Shown one piece after another: positions 26,440 through 36,114 of a stretch of DNA of 64,000 nt. Every line of letters starts with the position of its first letter. The stretch's first letter is position 1. The position numbers and the translations under genes are program-made. Below the pieces are notes generated by a model. It was not told where the DNA came from. It ran no database searches and saw nothing but the letters and a program-made list of their open reading frames with translations. The stretch comes from Deinococcus radiopugnans ATCC 19172. GTDB taxonomy: Bacteria > Deinococcota > Deinococci > Deinococcales > Deinococcaceae. The DNA lies in assembly GCF_006335125.1 (NCBI RefSeq), contig NZ_VDMO01000005.1, positions 124,001-188,000 of the forward strand. Reading direction: 5' to 3'.

Positions 26440-28074
26440 TCAGCGCACCCGCTCGATCAGGAGGGCCGTCGCGTTGTCGGGCGCGCCCGCATCCAGCGCC
26501 AGGTCGATCAGGGCATCGACCACCTGCTGGGTGTCGGGCTCGGTCAGCAGCAGGTCGCGCAGGGCCTGCTCCGGCACCTCCCCCCACACGCCGTCGCTGA
26601 CGAGCAGCACGCGGGCGCCCGGCACCAGCGCCAACGGCGCGTCCAGCGTCTGGACGTAGTACTCCTGCGGTTGGCGCACGCTGCCTAGTGACCGCAAGAC
26701 CTTGTTGCGCTCCGGGCTGCTGGCCGCATCTTCCGGCGTCATCATGCCGTTGGCGACCATCGCGGCGACGTAGGAGTGGTCCTGGGTGAGCTGCCGCACC
26801 TCACCGTCAGAGGCGTGGTAGGCGCGGGTGTCTCCGACGTGGCCGAGTTGCAGCGACTGCCCTTCGATCTGCACCCCGCTGAAGGCGCAGCCGCCGTCTT
26901 GCCCGTTCAGGGCCTGCAGCAGCGCCGCGTTGGCCTCCCACACCCACCCGACCATGTCTGGTGCCGTCGAGGCCAGGAAGCCTTCCACGGCAGCGCGGCT
27001 GGCAACCTCGCCAGCGGCCATGCCGCCCATGCCGTCGGCGACGCAGGCACGCAGACACGTGACCTGGGCGCCCTCGGCGTCGATCTGGCGCAGGTGATGG
27101 CCGAAAGCGTCCTCATTGAGCGGCCGGTCAACGTTCAACCCCACGGTGGTGGCCGCCGCGACCCGGTAGCTCGCGGCAGGGGTCCGGCCCAGCTGTCGCA
27201 GCGCGTCCATGAGGGCGGTGGGCGTCAACCGCTCGGCAGCCGGGGCCAGGGCCCGGTGCAGCAGCTGCGGCAGCCCCGGTGCGCGCAGGCCGGACAGGGT
27301 CAGCGCCGAGGCACCCTCCGGAGGCAGCGGCTGACCACTCAGCCAGCAGTACAGCACCGCGCCCAGCAGGTACACCCCGCTGACCGCCTGCGCGGGACCG
27401 CCGGATTGCACCTCGGGGGGCGTGTAGCCCTCGCGCAGCAGCGGCTCGATCTCCTCGCCGATGCGCGCGACGCGCGGTGGAAAGCGCAGCCGCAGCTCGC
27501 TCCCCGCGGTCCGCAGCAGGCCGCCCGGCTCCAGGTCGGTCAGCGCGTAGCCCTGCTTTTCCAGCGCGAAGACCAGGCGGGCCAGTTCTGTCCACAGCGG
27601 CAGCGCCTCGGCTGCCGGCAACGGCCCCGTGACCGGCTCGCCAGCGGTGTCCGGCACAAGGTAGGCGCCATCAAGCGCGGTCCAGCGGGGCAACAGGCGG
27701 TGCGGTGCGAGGTCCGCCCAGCCCGGCGCCGGGCGGACATAGAGCAGACCGGGCCCGTCGCCCGCCGGGTCGGCTGCCACGAACCAGCCGCGTCCCAGGT
27801 CCTGCCCCAGCCGGGCGCCGGCGACCATGTCGCCTTCCTGCGGACTCGCGTCGGGCACGGTGATGGCGTAAACCTCTTCTTCCAGATCGTCTAAGACGGC
27901 TCCCGGAGACTGCTCAGCACAGGCCGCGTCTGCGAACTGGATGTCAAGGGCGGGCAAAGACAGCGCGGCCGGAAGAGCGGGCTCAGCGGAGAGGGGCGGC
28001 TCGGCAGGCGCCAGCTCTATCCCGTCAATAACGGTGTCTGGCGCAGCCACGGGGGGATCAGGGAACTCAGTCAT
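26440..28074 (-). CDS. PP2C phosphatase with N-terminal pseudokinase-like domain
   Basis: 544 residues. The C-terminal ~250 are a PP2C-type phosphatase with the metal-binding motifs LNEDAFG, ACVADGMGGMAAGEVAS, HVGDTRAYH, LTQDHS, LVSDGVWGEV and GAPDNATALL. The N-terminal half keeps the kinase C-lobe pattern (ALTDLEPGGLL where HRDLKPxN is expected, GYTPPE for the APE motif, GVYLLGAVLYCWLSGQPLPP) but lacks the P-loop, the VAIK Lys and the catalytic HRD. It would reverse phosphorylation by the neighbouring kinases, with the pseudokinase acting as a docking part. Confidence 0.85.
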   Translation of the reverse strand: MTEFPDPPVAAPDTVIDGIELAPAEPPLSAEPALPAALSLPALDIQFADAACAEQSPGAVLDDLEEEVYAITVPDASPQEGDMVAGARLGQDLGRGWFVAADPAGDGPGLLYVRPAPGWADLAPHRLLPRWTALDGAYLVPDTAGEPVTGPLPAAEALPLWTELARLVFALEKQGYALTDLEPGGLLRTAGSELRLRFPPRVARIGEEIEPLLREGYTPPEVQSGGPAQAVSGVYLLGAVLYCWLSGQPLPPEGASALTLSGLRAPGLPQLLHRALAPAAERLTPTALMDALRQLGRTPAASYRVAAATTVGLNVDRPLNEDAFGHHLRQIDAEGAQVTCLRACVADGMGGMAAGEVASRAAVEGFLASTAPDMVGWVWEANAALLQALNGQDGGCAFSGVQIEGQSLQLGHVGDTRAYHASDGEVRQLTQDHSYVAAMVANGMMTPEDAASSPERNKVLRSLGSVRQPQEYYVQTLDAPLALVPGARVLLVSDGVWGEVPEQALRDLLLTEPDTQQVVDALIDLALDAGAPDNATALLIERVR

Positions 28075-28076
28075 GG

Positions 28077-28769
28077 TCAGTCCTGGTGGAAGGTGAGCAT
28101 CAGGTTGCCAAAGGCCAGCTCGTCGCCGTGGGCCAGAGGCGTGGGTTCTTGCAGGCGCGGTGAGAAGTTGCCCTGGCCCGCCCGCTTGAGGTAGACGCCA
28201 TTGGTCGACCCCAGATCACGCACGAACCAGCGACCCCCTTCATGCGACAGCTCGGCGTGCCGGCGCGAGATGTGCTCGGCCCCCGTGATCCCCGACACGT
28301 CGATGTCGACCGGGCCGCTCGACGCATCAAAGCGCCCAACCACCAGCCGCTCCCCCGCCAACGGAATGAATTCACCCGTGGGGGCGCCGAATTTCTTCAG
28401 ACCCAGCCGTGCAGTGCCGGTGGGCACGGGCAATTCCAGCAGCGGCGCGGACGCGGCGTCAGGCACCGGGATGGGCGTGGGCGCGGCGTCTGAAGCGGGC
28501 GAGTCGTCCTGGGCCGGCTTGGTGAGCGTCAGACTGGGGGCCAGCGGGGCTGGCTGCTCCGGGCCGCTGCTGGTGTCGGTGGGCCTATCCCACCCGGAAC
28601 CTTCCAGCGCGGCGGGCGCCGTGGTGTCCTCGCCCGCAGAATGTGCAGGTTCTGACGGGACGGCAAGTTCTGACGGGGCGGCGGTCGGGCTCAGCTCGAC
28701 GCCGCATCCATCGCAATAGGTGGTGCCGTGAGGGTTGATGGTGCCGCAGACGATGCAGGTGAGGGTCAT
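28077..28769 (-). CDS. Zinc-ribbon FHA protein
   Basis: 230 residues from the ATG at 28769, preceded by AAGGAA. The N-terminal zinc ribbon has C5, C8, C19 and C22, like the two kinases of this operon. A ~110-residue Pro/Ala/Ser-rich linker leads to an FHA domain (~150-230) with the phosphopeptide-binding signatures VVGRF, SRRHAEL and STNGVYL. Likely a phosphothreonine adaptor and a kinase substrate. Confidence 0.88.
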   Translation of the reverse strand: MTLTCIVCGTINPHGTTYCDGCGVELSPTAAPSELAVPSEPAHSAGEDTTAPAALEGSGWDRPTDTSSGPEQPAPLAPSLTLTKPAQDDSPASDAAPTPIPVPDAASAPLLELPVPTGTARLGLKKFGAPTGEFIPLAGERLVVGRFDASSGPVDIDVSGITGAEHISRRHAELSHEGGRWFVRDLGSTNGVYLKRAGQGNFSPRLQEPTPLAHGDELAFGNLMLTFHQD

Positions 28770-28795
28770 AGGGTTCCTTTTAGAAAAGTAGAGAG

Positions 28796-30316
28796 TCAGA
28801 GACGGCGAACGGCCCGCAGCACACCGAACGAGATGAGCGCGGCCAATAAGGGCAGCCCGACGAGGTAGACCGGGGGCAGCGCCGCATCTTCGCCGTAGAG
28901 ATAGGCAAACACGCCAGCGACCGCCGGCAGCGCCGGCAGCGTCCACCACACCAGGTTGCTGAGCAAATATCCGCCCAGCGCTCCGAGGACGCCGCCCAGC
29001 AGAGCGATAGAGGGGCCGCCCTCACCCACAAGTGCAGCGGCAACGCCTCCCAAGATGCCCAGCACGACGCCCGTCCAGCGCAGCGCCGCGAGGGCGGGGC
29101 GGTGAACAGGGGCTGGGGCCGCTTTGGGAGTCGGCGTCTCCCAGCGGCGCAGCGGTCCGGGCACCTCCCCGGCGCTGTCCAGCCAGCGGCGCCCCACCAG
29201 CGCCTGACGCACCGGGTTCGGGAGCGTGCCTGGCGAGAGGTCGCCGTCATACAGCAGGTCGCGGAGCTGCTGCTCGGTGAGGTGCCTGGCGCGCAGGTAG
29301 TCGGCCAGTGGATCTGCGGGCGGTGCCGGAGGTTTGGGGACAGGCTTCGGCTGGGGCTTTGGGGTCGGTGCCGGCTTTGGTGCCGGCTGGGGCGCCCCTC
29401 CGCGCAACAGGACCAGCAGCTCCGCCGCGCTCTGGGGACGGTCAGTGACCTTGACGGCCATTGCCGCTTCGACAACCCGGCGCAGCACCGGGGGCGTGGA
29501 TGCGGGCAACGGGGGCAGCGGTGTGCCGAGCGCGCGGTCGGTCGCGGGCGGCGGCATCACGCCGGTCAGGGCGTGGTGCAGGGTGGCGCCCAGCGCGTAG
29601 ATGTCGGTGTAGGCCCCGAATTTGGCCGCCGTGCCGTACTGCTCCAGTGGCGCGTACCCGGGCGTGACCAGCCGGGTGTGGCTGACGGTCTTGCCCGGCG
29701 CAAAAGCGCGCACCGAGCCGAAATCGATCAGCACCACCCGCCCGCTTTTCTCCAGAACGATGTTGTCGGGCTTGATGTCGCGGTGCAGCAGTCCGGCCCG
29801 GTGCACCTCCGCGAGGGTCTCGGCCAGCGACGCGGCGACGCGCCCGACAGCGGCCGCCTCCTGTGGGCCCCGCGACGCGAGAAGCGCTCCCAGGGTCTCG
29901 CCGTCCAGCAACTCCATCACGAGGTAGGCCGTGCCGTGGTCCTCGAAAAAGTTGAGAACCCGCACGATGCCGGGATGGTTGAAGCTCGCCAGCACGCGGG
30001 CTTCTTCCAGGAAACGCATCTTGGTTTCGGCGAAGCCCTGTGTGCCCAGGGTGCTCGGCGCGAAGACCGTATTTTCCCGGCGGCTTGACCCACTGATGAA
30101 CAGCTCCTTGATGGCCACCTGATGCCCCAGGCGCTTGTCGCGCGCCTGGTAGGTCACGCCGAAGCCTCCCTGACCCAGCACCTTGAGCACCTCGTACTGT
30201 CCCAGATTGAGGGTGGCGCCGGCCGGCAGCGTGACGGAGGCCGAGAGTGGCGCGCCGCAGGTCCGGCAGCTTGTCTCTGCTCCCTGAACCGGGTCACCAC
30301 AGACGGTACAGACCAC
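28796..30316 (-). CDS. Zinc-ribbon Ser/Thr protein kinase with C-terminal membrane segments
   Basis: 506 residues. A zinc ribbon (C3, C6, C17, C20) precedes a complete Hanks-type kinase with LGQGGFG, VAIKE, HRDIKPDN, IDFGSV and PGYAPLEQYG. A Pro/Lys repeat linker (~320-345), a short helical domain (YLRARHLTEQQLRDLLYDGDL) and four hydrophobic segments at the C-terminus follow. It shares architecture and close motif spelling with the kinase at 23776, so the two are paralogues. A vWA gene ends two bases upstream. Confidence 0.9.
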   Translation of the reverse strand: MVCTVCGDPVQGAETSCRTCGAPLSASVTLPAGATLNLGQYEVLKVLGQGGFGVTYQARDKRLGHQVAIKELFISGSSRRENTVFAPSTLGTQGFAETKMRFLEEARVLASFNHPGIVRVLNFFEDHGTAYLVMELLDGETLGALLASRGPQEAAAVGRVAASLAETLAEVHRAGLLHRDIKPDNIVLEKSGRVVLIDFGSVRAFAPGKTVSHTRLVTPGYAPLEQYGTAAKFGAYTDIYALGATLHHALTGVMPPPATDRALGTPLPPLPASTPPVLRRVVEAAMAVKVTDRPQSAAELLVLLRGGAPQPAPKPAPTPKPQPKPVPKPPAPPADPLADYLRARHLTEQQLRDLLYDGDLSPGTLPNPVRQALVGRRWLDSAGEVPGPLRRWETPTPKAAPAPVHRPALAALRWTGVVLGILGGVAAALVGEGGPSIALLGGVLGALGGYLLSNLVWWTLPALPAVAGVFAYLYGEDAALPPVYLVGLPLLAALISFGVLRAVRRL

Positions 30317-30318
30317 CC

Positions 30319-31701
30319 CTAGGCTCCAGACATCTTCCGGATGTCTTCATCGGAGGGCAGGTCATGGCCCCCCACCTTGATGGTCTGCGTTTTGGCCCCA
30401 ATCTTGAGCGTCTTGGCCGTTCCTAGGCTGATGGTCTTGGTGCTGCCGAGTTCACCCAGCGCGCGGTCAAGGGCCAGGGTCATCGCTCCGTTGCCCAGGC
30501 GCTGGGTCATGGTGCGCGCGAGTTCCAAAGTCTTTTGCGCCTGTTGCGGGTTGGTCTGCGCCTCGCGGGTGGCCTGGGCAACTAGACCCTCGACGTTGCG
30601 CTGCTGCACCCACTGCATCACTTCAGGGTCGATGCGGGCGGCGAGACTCTCATCCCGCGTGAATTCCACAACCACGTCGAGCGGTGGGATCTCGCCCCGG
30701 TAGTTCGCGCCCGGCACCTCGTAGGTCACGCCGAGCTGCGCGAGGCGCATGCGCGCCGGAGGACGCGCGGGCAGGCTGAACTCCAGAATGTAGGTGCCGC
30801 CGGGTCCTGCCTCTACGTTGCCCAGCGGCAGGGGAGTGCGGTCCCGGTCCACCTCGGTCTGTGTTGGGTGCACGCGGGTCACGCGGTCGAGCACCACGTC
30901 CTTGACCGTGCGCACCGACAGCCCGACATTGGTGACCACCTCACTGGCGGCGTGCTGCAGGTCGCCCAGCAGCGCGGCGGGCAGGTCAGAGGCGCGGACG
31001 GCGGGCGGTTGCGGGCTCTGCGTGTCCGGCACCACGTCGATGGGCTGCCCCTGGGTGCGGTCGGTGATCTGCAGCAGCAGACTGGTATTGACCTCATCGC
31101 CGACACCTACCGTCGTGACCGGAACCTGCAGCCGGGCAAGCTCAGCGATCTGTTCCTGCACCAGCGCCTCGTCAAAGGTCTGGCCGTCGCTGAGCAGCAC
31201 CAGGCGCCGGTTGCCCGTCTCGGAGGCGAGCAGGACTGCGCCGGCGCGCAGGCCCGCGCCCATGTGGGTGCCGCCGGAATACCAGTCCAGGCGCTCGGCG
31301 GCGGCGAGCAGCCGGGCCCGCTCCGAGGTGCCGGTGAACGGCACGAGAACTTCGGCAGTGTCGTCGAACTTCACCAGTGCCAGGCGGTCTTCGGCGCGCA
31401 GCAGATTCGAGGCGAGCAGGCCGCGCAACGATTCGATCACCAGATCCATCTTGGACTTCGCGCCGCGCACCACCTCATAGGTCTTGCCCTCGACGACGGC
31501 GGTCCGGCCGGTGTGCTCGGTGGGTTCGGTGACGACCTCGCGCATCGAGCCGGAGGTGTCCACCACAAAGGCGACCGATAGGGGCGGGCGCGCCTGGCGC
31601 GCCGCGGCCTGCGGGCGCAGGGTCAACATCAAAAAGAGCTTTTGGCCGGCAGACTGCGCCAAAAGGTAGTCACGGTGGGGCTGGAGATGGGCATCAAGCA
31701 T
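30319..31701 (-). CDS. von Willebrand factor type A domain protein (TerY-like)
   Basis: 460 residues. The vWA domain (~38-240) has an intact MIDAS: DTSGSM (~46), a conserved Thr in SGGTH and Asp in LLSDGQT. The C-terminal half is a beta-rich region. An AAGGAA site precedes the ATG at 31701. It is the first gene of an operon with zinc-ribbon kinases, PP2C and FHA proteins, the combination named the TerY-P triad in stress and defence loci. vWA proteins of this kind are thought to scaffold metal-dependent complexes. Confidence 0.88.
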   Translation of the reverse strand: MLDAHLQPHRDYLLAQSAGQKLFLMLTLRPQAAARQARPPLSVAFVVDTSGSMREVVTEPTEHTGRTAVVEGKTYEVVRGAKSKMDLVIESLRGLLASNLLRAEDRLALVKFDDTAEVLVPFTGTSERARLLAAAERLDWYSGGTHMGAGLRAGAVLLASETGNRRLVLLSDGQTFDEALVQEQIAELARLQVPVTTVGVGDEVNTSLLLQITDRTQGQPIDVVPDTQSPQPPAVRASDLPAALLGDLQHAASEVVTNVGLSVRTVKDVVLDRVTRVHPTQTEVDRDRTPLPLGNVEAGPGGTYILEFSLPARPPARMRLAQLGVTYEVPGANYRGEIPPLDVVVEFTRDESLAARIDPEVMQWVQQRNVEGLVAQATREAQTNPQQAQKTLELARTMTQRLGNGAMTLALDRALGELGSTKTISLGTAKTLKIGAKTQTIKVGGHDLPSDEDIRKMSGA

Positions 31702-31834
31702 GGTGTGGGTTCCTTGGCCGGTGAGAAAGGCGGCAGTCCTAGCCTACGGGCTTGGGGACCAAACTAGGACCGCAAATGTGTCAGCGGTCTTACCGCGGCG
31801 CAGATGTGCGGCTGGCCTGTGCCCCCTGCTCGTC

Positions 31835-31850
31835 TATAGTTGGCGGGTTG
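31835..31850 (+). promoter_or_regulatory. Candidate leaderless promoter of the BREX-like operon
   Basis: TATAGT (31835-31840) lies nine bases before the GTG start at 31850, with no ribosome-binding site between, as expected for a leaderless transcript. The -35 is weak (CTGGCC near 31812). The whole 148-bp gap to the divergent vWA gene is shared regulatory DNA. Confidence 0.5.
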
Positions 31851-32764
31851 TGTCCCCTGCCTTTCTCCCCGATGTCCCCACCTCCAAGCTCGGCTTTGCC
31901 GGACATGAGACCTTTCCTTTCCGCTACGGCTGGCTGACCAAGGGCATCCGCGGCGCGCAGCGCCACGCCATGTTCTTCTCGCAGCCCTCGGCCCTGGTTA
32001 ATCTGGGCGTCGGCAAGAACATGGTGCAGAGCATCCGGCACTGGGGCATCGCGACCGGCGTGCTGGAGGACATGGGCCGGGGCGAGACCGCCATCACCAT
32101 GCTGGGGGATCGCCTGCTTGGCCACTGGGATCCATACCTGGAAGACGCGGGATCGTTGTGGTTGTTGCACTGGCAGCTGGTCAACTGCCCCGAAAAAGCC
32201 GCCGCCTGGCACTACGCTTTTTTCCGCTGGACCCGGCAGGAATTCACGCGCGGCGAACTCACCGACGCCTTGACCGAACTCGCCGAGCGGCAGCAGGCCC
32301 GCAGCAAGCGCTCGACCATCGAACGGGACGTCGACTGCCTGATCCGCACCTACCTGCCGGGCAAAAGCAGCAAAAAGGGCGTCGCTGAGGAATCGTTCGA
32401 CTGTCCGCTGGCCGAACTCGGCCTGCTGCGGCCGCTGCACGACGGGGAACGGTACGCTTTTGTTGTCGGGCACAAGCGCACCCTCCCGACGCTCGTTTTT
32501 GGAGCGGCCCTGTTGGAATTTCTGGAGCGTACGCGGGGCGAGCGGCAGACGGTCGCGCTGCATGACACGCTGTACGGCATAGGCAGCCCAGGACAGGCAT
32601 TCAAGCTCTCAGAAAACGCCCTGGTTGAGCTGATCGAGGCCATCCAGGAAGAGACGGATGGGGCCATCGAACTGGACGACACCGCGGGCCTGAAGCAGAT
32701 CTATCTACGGCGGCCCCTGGACCCCGCCGCGCTGCTCGCGCGCCATTACGGAGCGCAGGCATGA
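31850..32764 (+). CDS. DUF4007 family protein
   Basis: 304 residues from the GTG at 31850, which gives the usual family length; a longer frame from 31700 is not protein-like. Hallmarks are GFAGHETFPFRYGWL, LGVGKNMVQSIRHWG and DPYLEDAGSLWLLHW. DUF4007 proteins occur with PAPS-reductase-like and large ATPase genes in phosphorothioation- and BREX-related loci; their activity is unknown. First gene of the rightward operon, overlapping the ATPase gene as ATGA. Confidence 0.85.
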   Translation: MSPAFLPDVPTSKLGFAGHETFPFRYGWLTKGIRGAQRHAMFFSQPSALVNLGVGKNMVQSIRHWGIATGVLEDMGRGETAITMLGDRLLGHWDPYLEDAGSLWLLHWQLVNCPEKAAAWHYAFFRWTRQEFTRGELTDALTELAERQQARSKRSTIERDVDCLIRTYLPGKSSKKGVAEESFDCPLAELGLLRPLHDGERYAFVVGHKRTLPTLVFGAALLEFLERTRGERQTVALHDTLYGIGSPGQAFKLSENALVELIEAIQEETDGAIELDDTAGLKQIYLRRPLDPAALLARHYGAQA

Positions 32765-35700
32765 GCGCCGCTTCCCCCAGCGTCCCGCTGAACGGCCCGC
32801 TGCGCTTCCTGCGTTCGGTGCGGCTGGAGCGAGATGCCCACACGCCCAGCGCCCTGGAGGGCTACACCCTCACCGCGCAGGCCCGCGCCGTCTTGCGCCG
32901 CATGCTGGAGGCGCTCGGCCCGCAGGGCACCGAGCGCGCCTGGACCCTGACGGGGCCGTACGGCAGCGGCAAGTCCGCCTTCGCGCTGTTCCTCACCCAG
33001 CTGCTGAACGCGCCAACGGGCGAAGGATACGCCCTGTTGCAGGCAGCAGACCCCGCTCTGGCGGACGAGTGGCGGCGCACCACGCCGCGGCCCTTCCTGC
33101 CGGTTGCCCTGACCCTGCGCCGGGCCCCCCTGGCCGTGGCCCTGCTCGAAGGACTGCAGGAGGCAGCCGTCGCCCTGAGCGGCGCAGACACTGACGCGTG
33201 GCGGATAGGTCTGGCTGGCCTGCGTGCCCAGGGCAGCACGCCTGACAGCCGTGAACTGCTGCGCCAGCTCGAGGGCCTCCAGGGCCTGGCCGCCGCCCAG
33301 GGATACGGGGGCGTGGTGCTCGTGCTCGACGAGCTGGGGAAAGCGCTGGAATACGCGGGTCGCTTCGAGGGCGAGGACATCTATCTCCTGCAGGAACTCG
33401 CCGAGGTGGCGGCCCGCAGCGGCCCGCGCCCCCTGCTGTTCATGGGCGTCCTGCATCAGGCTTTTGAGCACTACGGCGAGCACCTGATCGCCAGTGCCCG
33501 CAAGGAGTGGGCGAAGGTGCAGGGCCGTTTTGCGGACATCGCTTTCCTGGAGCCCCCCGAACAGCAGATGCGCCTGGCGGCGCAGGCGATGGACGCCCTT
33601 TCCATCCGGCCTGCCCGCGACCTGCTCACGCAAGCCAGCGCGGCGGCCGAAGGGATCGCCGCGCTGGGCCAAGCGCCCCGCGCCCTCGGGAATACGGAAT
33701 TCCTGTCCCTCGCCCGTTCAGCTGCCCCACTACACCCCACCGTGCTGCTCGCCTTACCGTACCTTTTCCGCCGCTTCGCGCAGAATGAACGCTCCCTGTT
33801 CGCGTATCTGCTCAGCGGCGAGCCGCACGCGGTGCCTGACCTGTGGCCCGCCCGCGCAGCGCTCGTGCGCCTGGCAGACCTGTTCGATTACTTTGCGCTG
33901 AACCTGCTGGGCAGCCTCTCGCGGCAGGCCTTTGCGCGGCGCTGGCTGGAAGTCGTCGACGCCGTCGAGCGTCATCCCGATCTGAGCGAGCTGCAGGTCC
34001 AGACCCTCAAGACGGTTGGGCTCCTGGGCGTGCTGGGAGACGTCAGCACGCTGGTGCCGGGCGCAGAACTGATCTCGCTGGCGCTGCGTGACACCGCGGA
34101 AGACCCTGAGGTCGCGCGCACGCTGCAGGAGCTCGAACACCGCTCGCTGATCGTCTACCGCCGCTTCAATCGCACCTTTCGGGTCTGGGAAGGCAGTGAT
34201 GTGGACATTGAGGAGCGGCTGGAGGAGGGACGCCGCAGCGTGGGCGCGCAGCTTGCCCTGTCCGAGATCCTGGAACGGTACCTGCCCAGGCGCCCGCTGG
34301 TGGCCCGGCGGCATTCCTTCGATACGGGCGCGCTGCGCTTCTTCGAGATCCGCTACCTGGATGAACCGACTGACCCCGCTCGCCTGACGCCGGCGGCCGG
34401 CGCCGACGGCATCCTGGTGTGCAGCCTGCCGGCGAGTCCGGAACAGGGCGAGGCCTTTGCGCGTTGGGCCCAGGCAGACGCCTTGCGTGAACGCCCTGAC
34501 CTGGTGGTGGTCGTGCCCGAGCAGATCCATTCGCTGCGCGAGGCGGCCACCGAGCTGCGCGCCCTGCACTGGCTGCGCGAGAGCACGCCGGAACTTCGCG
34601 ACGACCGCGTGGCCCGGCGCGAGGTGGCCGAACGCCTCTCCCACCTGGAGACCCTGCTGGTCACGGCCGTCGAGCAGCTGCTTGACCCACGCCCGGCCCC
34701 CCAGGGCAGCCACGCGGCCTACCACCACCTGGGCGAGCGGGTCGGGGCCCCGACCCCCCGTCAGGCCACCCAACTGTTGTCAGCGGCAATGGACGCGGTC
34801 TATCCGCAGTCGCCTCACGTCCTGAACGAATTGGTCAACCGCCGCACGCTGTCCTCAGCGGCGGCCGCCGCGCGGCGCACCCTGATCGAGCGCATGCTCA
34901 CGCAGGCTGAAGAACCGCTGCTGGGCATTGAGGGCTACCCGCCCGAGCGCAGCATGTACGAAAGCGTATTGCGGGCAACCGGTCTGCACGCGCCCCTCGA
35001 TCCCGAGGAGCCCGAGGGAGGCTGGCGCTTTCTTGAACCCCAGGAAGGGCACGCCACCCACCTGGCCCCAACCTGGGCGCGAATCGGCGAACTGATCTTC
35101 GGGACGGACGAACCGCTGGCGGTTGACCTGCTGTTCGCGCAGCTGGCGGCCCCGCCTTACGGCGTGACGGCGGGGCTGCAACCCGTCCTGCTCGCGGCGT
35201 TTATGCAGGCACATCCGCACGAGATCAGCCTGTACCGCGAGGGGGCCTTCGTGCCCGAACCCAGCATTGCCGACTTCGAGGTGCTGCTGCGCCGCCCCGA
35301 ACTGTTCGCCGTTGCCGGCAGCGCCGTGCGCGGCGAGCGCGCCGACGTGCTGACTCGCCTGGCGGCAAGCCTGAACACGCCCGAAGCCCTGGTGCCGGTC
35401 GTGCGCACCCTGATCCGGATGGTCAAAGGCCTACACGACACTTCCTGGCGCACCCGCCGCCTGCCGGACGAGGTGTTGGCGCTCAGGGACGCTTTCGAGC
35501 GCGCCCGTAGTCCGGAAAAGCTCTTGTTCGCAGATATCCCTGCTGCCCTGGGCTTGCCGGCCATTGGGGATGGCCCTGGTGATCCTGGGCGGACCGCCAC
35601 CTTCTTCGAGGCCCTGAACGGAGCCATCCGTATCTGGGCCGCCCACGCCCCACAGCAGACGGTGCAGGCTCGCGCCACGTTGCTCGAAGCGCTGGAATTT

Positions 35701-36114
35701 CCTGCCACCGATGAGGGCTGGCAGGCCCTGACCGAGCAGGCGCAGACGCTTCAGGGCCGGCCACTGCCCGCCTCGTTGGTGCCGCTGGTCAACCGCTTGT
35801 GCAGCCCTGGCAAGGCGGAAGCGGTGCTCGATGGCGTGCTCGCGCTGGTGGCGGGTCGCTCGCCGCGGTCCTGGACGGATGCGGACGCCGACCGATTTCC
35901 CACACAGGCCCAGGCCATCGCGCAGACGTACGGGCTGGCCGCGCGTCAACTGGGCTACAGCAGCCCCGAAGCCGAGCAGGCCAGCGAGCGCTACGTTCAG
36001 AGCCTCCGCGCTTCCCTGGGCCTGACGGGCGCCGGCCCCAACATCCCGGCCCGGCACCGGGATGCCGTGAAGCTCGCGCTGCTGCGCCTCCTGCAGGAGC
36101 TGGACGCCGAATAG
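32761..36114 (+). CDS. Large P-loop ATPase of the BREX-like locus
   Basis: 1117 residues. Walker A GPYGSGKSA (65-73) and Walker B VVLVLDELGKAL (~184) define an AAA-type ATPase, with a winged-helix-like region (~410-470) and a long helical C-terminus. It differs in sequence from BrxC at 39225. Strict ATGA coupling to the DUF4007 gene suggests a DUF4007-ATPase complex, possibly DNA-translocating. The specific role is inference. Confidence 0.75.
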   Translation: MSAASPSVPLNGPLRFLRSVRLERDAHTPSALEGYTLTAQARAVLRRMLEALGPQGTERAWTLTGPYGSGKSAFALFLTQLLNAPTGEGYALLQAADPALADEWRRTTPRPFLPVALTLRRAPLAVALLEGLQEAAVALSGADTDAWRIGLAGLRAQGSTPDSRELLRQLEGLQGLAAAQGYGGVVLVLDELGKALEYAGRFEGEDIYLLQELAEVAARSGPRPLLFMGVLHQAFEHYGEHLIASARKEWAKVQGRFADIAFLEPPEQQMRLAAQAMDALSIRPARDLLTQASAAAEGIAALGQAPRALGNTEFLSLARSAAPLHPTVLLALPYLFRRFAQNERSLFAYLLSGEPHAVPDLWPARAALVRLADLFDYFALNLLGSLSRQAFARRWLEVVDAVERHPDLSELQVQTLKTVGLLGVLGDVSTLVPGAELISLALRDTAEDPEVARTLQELEHRSLIVYRRFNRTFRVWEGSDVDIEERLEEGRRSVGAQLALSEILERYLPRRPLVARRHSFDTGALRFFEIRYLDEPTDPARLTPAAGADGILVCSLPASPEQGEAFARWAQADALRERPDLVVVVPEQIHSLREAATELRALHWLRESTPELRDDRVARREVAERLSHLETLLVTAVEQLLDPRPAPQGSHAAYHHLGERVGAPTPRQATQLLSAAMDAVYPQSPHVLNELVNRRTLSSAAAAARRTLIERMLTQAEEPLLGIEGYPPERSMYESVLRATGLHAPLDPEEPEGGWRFLEPQEGHATHLAPTWARIGELIFGTDEPLAVDLLFAQLAAPPYGVTAGLQPVLLAAFMQAHPHEISLYREGAFVPEPSIADFEVLLRRPELFAVAGSAVRGERADVLTRLAASLNTPEALVPVVRTLIRMVKGLHDTSWRTRRLPDEVLALRDAFERARSPEKLLFADIPAALGLPAIGDGPGDPGRTATFFEALNGAIRIWAAHAPQQTVQARATLLEALEFPATDEGWQALTEQAQTLQGRPLPASLVPLVNRLCSPGKAEAVLDGVLALVAGRSPRSWTDADADRFPTQAQAIAQTYGLAARQLGYSSPEAEQASERYVQSLRASLGLTGAGPNIPARHRDAVKLALLRLLQELDAE

